From: Ignavibacteriaceae bacterium
Lineage (GTDB): Bacteria > Bacteroidota > Ignavibacteria > Ignavibacteriales > Ignavibacteriaceae
Reading direction: 5' to 3'
DNA: 19,331 bases
Assembly: GCA_013388525.1 (NCBI GenBank)
Contig: JACAFA010000288.1
Span: 1 to 19,331 of the forward strand
The stretch's first letter is position 1, and every line of letters begins with the position of its first letter. The position numbers and the translations under genes were made by a program. Below the pieces are notes generated by a model that saw nothing but the letters and a program-made list of their open reading frames with translations, did not search any database and was not told the DNA's origin. Shown piece after piece: positions 15,431 through 19,331 of the stretch.

Positions 15431-15998
15431 TTGCTTTTTCTGTGAGTTCACTTTTTTTTATAAAATATTTTTCAAGATTTATTGCAGCAATTGAAAAAAG
15501 ATAACCAAAAGCAACACCAATTAATGCACCGCCAATTACATCTGAAGGATAGTGAACACCAAGATATATTCTCGATATAGAAATTAAGATTGCTACTGCC
15601 AGGAATATCCATTTGTATGCAGGAAATAATCTTAACAAAAAAATTGCTGCTGCAAAATTGTTTAAAGCGTGATTTGAGGGAAATGAAAATCCTCCTGCAC
15701 AACCAACCGGAGTGATTGCATCAGACAAAGCATTGCAAGGTCTGACTCTTTCAAAAAGTTCCTTAAGAATTCTATAGCCGGTTTGATCACTGACGGTAAT
15801 AAGCAGAATCAATCCGATTACAGCAATTTTACCTTTCCTTCCTCCTTTAAAGAAAGCTATTCCAAGTAGAATAATATAGGCAATATACCATCTGTTGACA
15901 TCTGTAATAATGGAAAAGAATTTATCCAGAAGTCCTGTAGAAATGGTATGATTAAAAAAGTAAAAGACTGCTAAATCAATTGAATATAAGAAGTCCAT
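15423..15998 (-). CDS. PAP2-family membrane phosphatase, complete active site
   Basis: This 191-residue inner-membrane enzyme keeps all three PAP2 motifs: K79-x6-R86-P87, PSNH at 107-110, and SRIYLGVHYPSD at 142-153 (R143, H149, D153). Five or six hydrophobic segments are visible. The size fits small lipid phosphatases that recycle undecaprenyl diphosphate (PgpB/BcrC-like) or dephosphorylate lipid A; the substrate cannot be decided. It is the first gene of the five-gene minus-strand cluster. The start MDFLYSIDLAVFYFFN is family-like, so the ATG at 15998 is probably right. One base separates it from the ATG of the divergent histidine kinase, so its promoter must lie inside the kinase's 5' coding sequence. 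Confidence 0.9.
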   Translation of the reverse strand: MDFLYSIDLAVFYFFNHTISTGLLDKFFSIITDVNRWYIAYIILLGIAFFKGGRKGKIAVIGLILLITVSDQTGYRILKELFERVRPCNALSDAITPVGCAGGFSFPSNHALNNFAAAIFLLRLFPAYKWIFLAVAILISISRIYLGVHYPSDVIGGALIGVAFGYLFSIAAINLEKYFIKKSELTEKANV

Positions 15999-15999
15999 A

Positions 16000-18744
16000 A
16001 TGGCACTAAATGTGAAGTATTATTATGATACACAAACTAATAAAAAAAGCGTTTACAATAAATTCATAAAGAATAATTTGACATCAGATAATTTGAATAA
16101 TAAGAATAATTTTTCCTCAGGTTTAAGTCTTTCGGTAATTGATTTTATTCTGACCGGCAGATTTCCACTTTCAGGCAAAAGATATGAAGAAGTAAAAGGT
16201 CAACTGGATTTACTTTTAATTGTTCCACTCCGGATTATGGCTTTACTTGCCGCAGTGTTCGGTTTATTTGCCATGATTTTTGAAATAAAGTACTTTCCAC
16301 TCCAGAGCGTTGAAATATATCTTATCAGATTAATTTCAACTATTATTTCCTTCGTTATTCTTGCGATGCTGACTTCGGGTATTTCAATTAAAAGGTCAAG
16401 GTTACTTGTTCACCTGTTATTGCTTACAATTATAGTTACTTCCGGTTTAATGATTTACATACTTCCCACTTCGCTTTTTGTTAACTCAAGCATTACAGGA
16501 CTGATAATTTTTACTTCTTCGTTATTTTTAAGCTGGGAGATAAGAAACCAAATTATAGTTGCGATTTACTACAACATAGTTTTTGCTGCTGCAATATTGA
16601 TGAGCGATCGCTCAATATATTTCCTTCCGAATATGTTCGAATCTGTTTTATTTGTTTTGTTCCTGAGTTTTGCCTCTATCATAGCCTGCGCTGTAAATTT
16701 CAGAGCAAGGCTGTTGATTGTTGAAAGGAATCTTGCAATAGAACAATCAGAACAAAAGTACAGATCCATAATAGATAACTCTGCCGAAGGAATTTTTCAG
16801 ACAACACTGGACGGTAAATGGCTTACAATTAATAAAGCGTTTGCTAAAATACTTGGATATAAAAACGAGCAGGAGTTGATGCAGGTTGATGTCAATAACA
16901 TTTATGTAAATGATGATGACAGAAAAAAATTAATCTCAAAGCTTCAAAAGATTGAGAAAATTGAAAATTACAGAATAAGGCTGAAAAGAAAGGATGGATC
17001 AATTGCTGTTGTTCGGCTTAATGATCGGATAGTTAGAGATGACGATGGATTAGTTTATCTGGAAGGAAATATTTCCGATGTAACCGAGCAGGTTAAAGCT
17101 GAAGAAGAACGTTCTCACATCGAAAAAATGTTAAAACAGGAAAAAGAGAAAACAGAAAAATTAGCAGCAGAAGCAATCAAACTGAGTGTAACTAAGAGCA
17201 AATTTCTTGCTAATATGAGTCACGAAATAAGAAACCCGATGAATGGAATTCTTGGCTTTCTTACTCTTATAGAAGCAGGAGCCTACGAAAATAATGCAGA
17301 GCTGAAACAGTTCTCAACAAATGCGCGTCAGTCGGCGGAATCATTACTTGAAATAATTAATTCAATACTTGATCTTTCAAAAATTGAAGCGGGTAAAGTT
17401 GAAGTAGAAAATGTTAATTTCAACTTGCTTGCTGTAATTGATCAGGCAATTTCAGTTGTTGCAGCAAAAGCCAGTGAAAAGAAAATCAGGATTGTAAAGG
17501 ATATTAATAATATGTCAGATTCGATGCTTGTTGGAGATATGACCAAACTCCGCCAGATATTAATTAATCTTTTGAGTAATGCTGTGAAATTTACTTTTGA
17601 GGGAGAAGTGAAATTAAAAGCTGAAGTTAATTCTGTTACTGAAAATGATGTTGAACTTGCTGTCTCGGTTATTGATTCCGGAAAAGGTATTCCGTCAGAT
17701 AAACTAAAAGATTTGTTCAAACCATTTTCTCAGATTGATGGTTCTGAATCCCAGCAATTTGGCGGCACCGGATTAGGTCTCGTTATTTGTAAAGAATATG
17801 TTGAATTGCTCGGAGGCGAAATTTATGCCGATAGTAAACAAGGGTCTGGAAGTACTTTCAGTTTCAAAATCAAGTGTCGTAAACAACCTAAAAACGGCAA
17901 TGGCAAATCTGAATTAAAAGATGTTCACCAGAACTCATCTTTATCAGGTGCCGGAACATTTATAAATAACGGGTATAAAGAAAAAAGAGCTGGGTTTAAG
18001 ATATTATTGGCTGAAGATAATTTGATCAATCAAAAAGTCTCATTGAAAATATTAAGTACCGCCGGATATAATGCTGTCGCAGTTGAAAACGGTCAGAAAG
18101 CTGTTGAAGCAATCAACAGCGGTAATTTTGATTTAGTATTAATGGATATTCAAATGCCGGAAGTTGATGGCTATAAAGCAACTGAACTGATTCGGAAACT
18201 TGCTGATGACAAAAATAAAATACCAATCATTGCATTAACAGCTCATGCGTTATTGGGTGATAGAGAAAAATGTATTAAAGCCGGAATGGATGACTATTTA
18301 GCAAAACCAATTGTTGGTCAGGAATTAATCAGAAAAATTGATGCTCTGCTCGGAATTCAAATTCAGGATTATAACTTCACTGCAGATATCATTAAAGAAG
18401 AGGATAAACTTCTTGATAAGCAAAGACTTGAAAAAGTGAGTCTCGGAAACTTTGAATTTGAAAAAGATATTCTTGGTTCATATCTGGATGATCTGGATCA
18501 GAAGTATAAAAATCTTTCTGAATATCTGAACTCAAGAAAAATGGAAAAAATAATTACGCTTGCACATGCTATTAAAGGAGCCAGTTATTCAATCGGTGCA
18601 AATAAAGTTGGTGATGAAGCGCTTGCAATTGAATTATCAGGTAAAAATAATGACTGGGAAAGTGTAAGAGACAGAATTGAAAAATTAGGTTTGGCGCTTA
18701 ATGAAACGCGCTCAAAAATAGAAAGTTACATTTTAGAAAAATAA
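16000..18744 (+). CDS. BarA-like hybrid histidine kinase (PAS-HisKA-HATPase-REC-Hpt)
   Basis: This 914-residue inner-membrane sensor has about six helices between 71 and 235, then PAS (about 252-365), coiled coil (365-400), HisKA with H408 in NMSHEIRNPMNG, and HATPase (N box around N523/N527, DSGKGI 559-564, GGTGLGL 588-594). A receiver follows (about 667-785; E672, D673, phospho-acceptor D716, T747, K769), then Hpt (about 815-910; H856 in HAIKG). All phosphorelay residues are present, so it can run His-Asp-His transfer itself. It has no output domain and no response regulator nearby, so the final target is elsewhere. The first 60 residues are polar and Asn/Lys-rich; a later start such as TTG at 16078 is possible. 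ATG 16000 lies one base from the divergent PAP2 start. Confidence 0.93.
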   Translation: MALNVKYYYDTQTNKKSVYNKFIKNNLTSDNLNNKNNFSSGLSLSVIDFILTGRFPLSGKRYEEVKGQLDLLLIVPLRIMALLAAVFGLFAMIFEIKYFPLQSVEIYLIRLISTIISFVILAMLTSGISIKRSRLLVHLLLLTIIVTSGLMIYILPTSLFVNSSITGLIIFTSSLFLSWEIRNQIIVAIYYNIVFAAAILMSDRSIYFLPNMFESVLFVLFLSFASIIACAVNFRARLLIVERNLAIEQSEQKYRSIIDNSAEGIFQTTLDGKWLTINKAFAKILGYKNEQELMQVDVNNIYVNDDDRKKLISKLQKIEKIENYRIRLKRKDGSIAVVRLNDRIVRDDDGLVYLEGNISDVTEQVKAEEERSHIEKMLKQEKEKTEKLAAEAIKLSVTKSKFLANMSHEIRNPMNGILGFLTLIEAGAYENNAELKQFSTNARQSAESLLEIINSILDLSKIEAGKVEVENVNFNLLAVIDQAISVVAAKASEKKIRIVKDINNMSDSMLVGDMTKLRQILINLLSNAVKFTFEGEVKLKAEVNSVTENDVELAVSVIDSGKGIPSDKLKDLFKPFSQIDGSESQQFGGTGLGLVICKEYVELLGGEIYADSKQGSGSTFSFKIKCRKQPKNGNGKSELKDVHQNSSLSGAGTFINNGYKEKRAGFKILLAEDNLINQKVSLKILSTAGYNAVAVENGQKAVEAINSGNFDLVLMDIQMPEVDGYKATELIRKLADDKNKIPIIALTAHALLGDREKCIKAGMDDYLAKPIVGQELIRKIDALLGIQIQDYNFTADIIKEEDKLLDKQRLEKVSLGNFEFEKDILGSYLDDLDQKYKNLSEYLNSRKMEKIITLAHAIKGASYSIGANKVGDEALAIELSGKNNDWESVRDRIEKLGLALNETRSKIESYILEK

Positions 18745-18765
18745 AAGCCCTCTGGGGGAGGGCTT
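18745..18765. terminator. Bidirectional terminator between the kinase and rocD
   Basis: AAGCCCTC (18745-18752) and GAGGGCTT (18758-18765) form a perfect 8-pair stem with a five-base loop, between the convergent ends of the kinase (18744) and rocD (18771). On the minus strand the stem runs into TTTTATTTTT, a good T-tract; on plus the tail is TTAATTTCT, weaker. It probably serves both. Confidence 0.88.
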
Positions 18766-18770
18766 AATTT

Positions 18771-19331
18771 CTATGCTTCAACTGCTACCTGCTCATGTTC
18801 AAATTTCATCAACACTTTTCTGATTGTGTCAATAGCATAGTCAATTTCTTCTTTTGTTATTACAAGCGGAGGAGCAAAACGAATTATATCTCCGTGAGTT
18901 GGTTTTGCAAGCAATCCATTCTCTTTGAACTCAACGCAAACATCCCACGCAGTTTTCCCGGATTTTGTTGGTTTGATTACAATTGCATTCAGTAAACCTT
19001 TTCCTCTAACCAGAGAAACAATTTCAAGCTCATCAACAATTTTTTGCATTTCCTGTCTGAAATATTTTCCCATCTTATCAGCATTTTCGGCAAGCTTTTC
19101 TTCTTTCAGAACTTGAAGTGAAGCAATTGCAACTTTTGCTGCCAGAGGATTTCCACCAAATGTTGAACCGTGCTGACCGGGTTTAATCGTTAACATTATT
19201 TCATCATCAGCAAGTACAGCAGAAATTGGCATAACTCCACCGGAGAGAGCTTTACCAAGAATTACAACATCAGGTCGTACGTTTTCGTGATCGCAGGCGA
19301 GAAGTTTTCCTGTTCTGCATAAACCTGTCTG
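18771..19331 (-). CDS. rocD: Ornithine aminotransferase, C-terminal part
   Basis: The complement frame is open from the window edge at 19331 to 18771, giving 187 residues. It starts [20 protein letters not shown] and continues into [20 protein letters not shown]; the lysine in LGKALSGG is the PLP-binding residue. [13 protein letters not shown] and [13 protein letters not shown] follow, as in class III aminotransferases. The combination is typical of ornithine--oxo-acid aminotransferase, which makes glutamate 5-semialdehyde from ornithine and 2-oxoglutarate in arginine/proline metabolism. The N-terminal half, about 200 residues, lies outside the window. The methionine at 19232 is internal, not the start. 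The usual QTGLGRTG reads QTGLCRTG here, a small change unlikely to alter function. Confidence 0.92.
   Translation of the reverse strand, partial: QTGLCRTGKLLACDHENVRPDVVILGKALSGGVMPISAVLADDEIMLTIKPGQHGSTFGGNPLAAKVAIASLQVLKEEKLAENADKMGKYFRQEMQKIVDELEIVSLVRGKGLLNAIVIKPTKSGKTAWDVCVEFKENGLLAKPTHGDIIRFAPPLVITKEEIDYAIDTIRKVLMKFEHEQVAVEA

Noticed and set aside
1..19331. CRISPR arrays, tRNA or rRNA genes, insertion sequences, toxin-antitoxin or defence genes
   Set aside because: I read both strands for repeat-spacer patterns, clover-leaf-like segments and transposase motifs and saw none; a covariance-model search was not possible here.

Overview
The window is AT-rich chromosomal DNA that most resembles an Ignavibacteria-type member of the Bacteroidota/Chlorobiota group. 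The strongest clue is two proteins ending in a type IX secretion (T9SS) sorting domain of the 'LSQNYPNPFNPTT ... SGLY/SGIYFY ... KKMILLK' kind. A short, Bacteroidota-style AMP nucleosidase, an octaheme cytochrome and weak Shine-Dalgarno sites agree with this. The placement rests on recognition of these features, not on a search. No tRNA, rRNA, CRISPR array, insertion sequence or phage gene was seen.

Layout. 1-193 (-): start of an exported BNR/VPS10-like repeat protein, cut by the window edge. 441-1763 (-): a P-loop enzyme of the cyclic 2,3-diphosphoglycerate synthetase family. 2060-3535 (+): exported M64 metallopeptidase, followed by a terminator. 3593-4648 (-): T9SS cargo protein with an in-frame TGA inside its signal peptide. 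4735-5508 (+): AMP nucleosidase (amn). 5520-6233 (-): PAP2 membrane phosphatase. 6329-7279 (-): YitT-family membrane protein. 7400-8467 (-): DUF2279 protein. 8652-10016 (+): octaheme c-type cytochrome of the tetrathionate-reductase (OTR) family. 10085-11941 (+): sialidase-like Asp-box protein with a T9SS tail. 12099-13211 (-): SpoIIE/RsbU-type phosphatase.

A tightly packed minus-strand set runs from 15998 down to 13316: PAP2 phosphatase, DUF2141 protein, DoxX-like membrane protein, beta-carbonic anhydrase and DUF1569/DinB-like protein. It is probably one transcript. Divergent from it, with one base between start codons, is a 914-residue BarA-like hybrid histidine kinase (16000-18744, +). A bidirectional terminator separates this from the C-terminal part of ornithine aminotransferase (rocD, 18771-19331, -).

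The genes do not form one obvious pathway. The themes are cell-envelope and export functions (two PAP2 enzymes, two T9SS cargos, M64 peptidase, DUF2279, DUF2141), periplasmic electron transfer (octaheme cytochrome), signalling (hybrid kinase, SpoIIE phosphatase) and housekeeping metabolism (amn, rocD, carbonic anhydrase). I see no clear undescribed multi-gene system. The most unusual signals are the nonsense codon in the T9SS protein, a composite of hairpins sharing a GTTRAAAC apex at 11989-12103, and a period-7 GGAT-core repeat that appears both between genes and inside a T9SS sorting domain.
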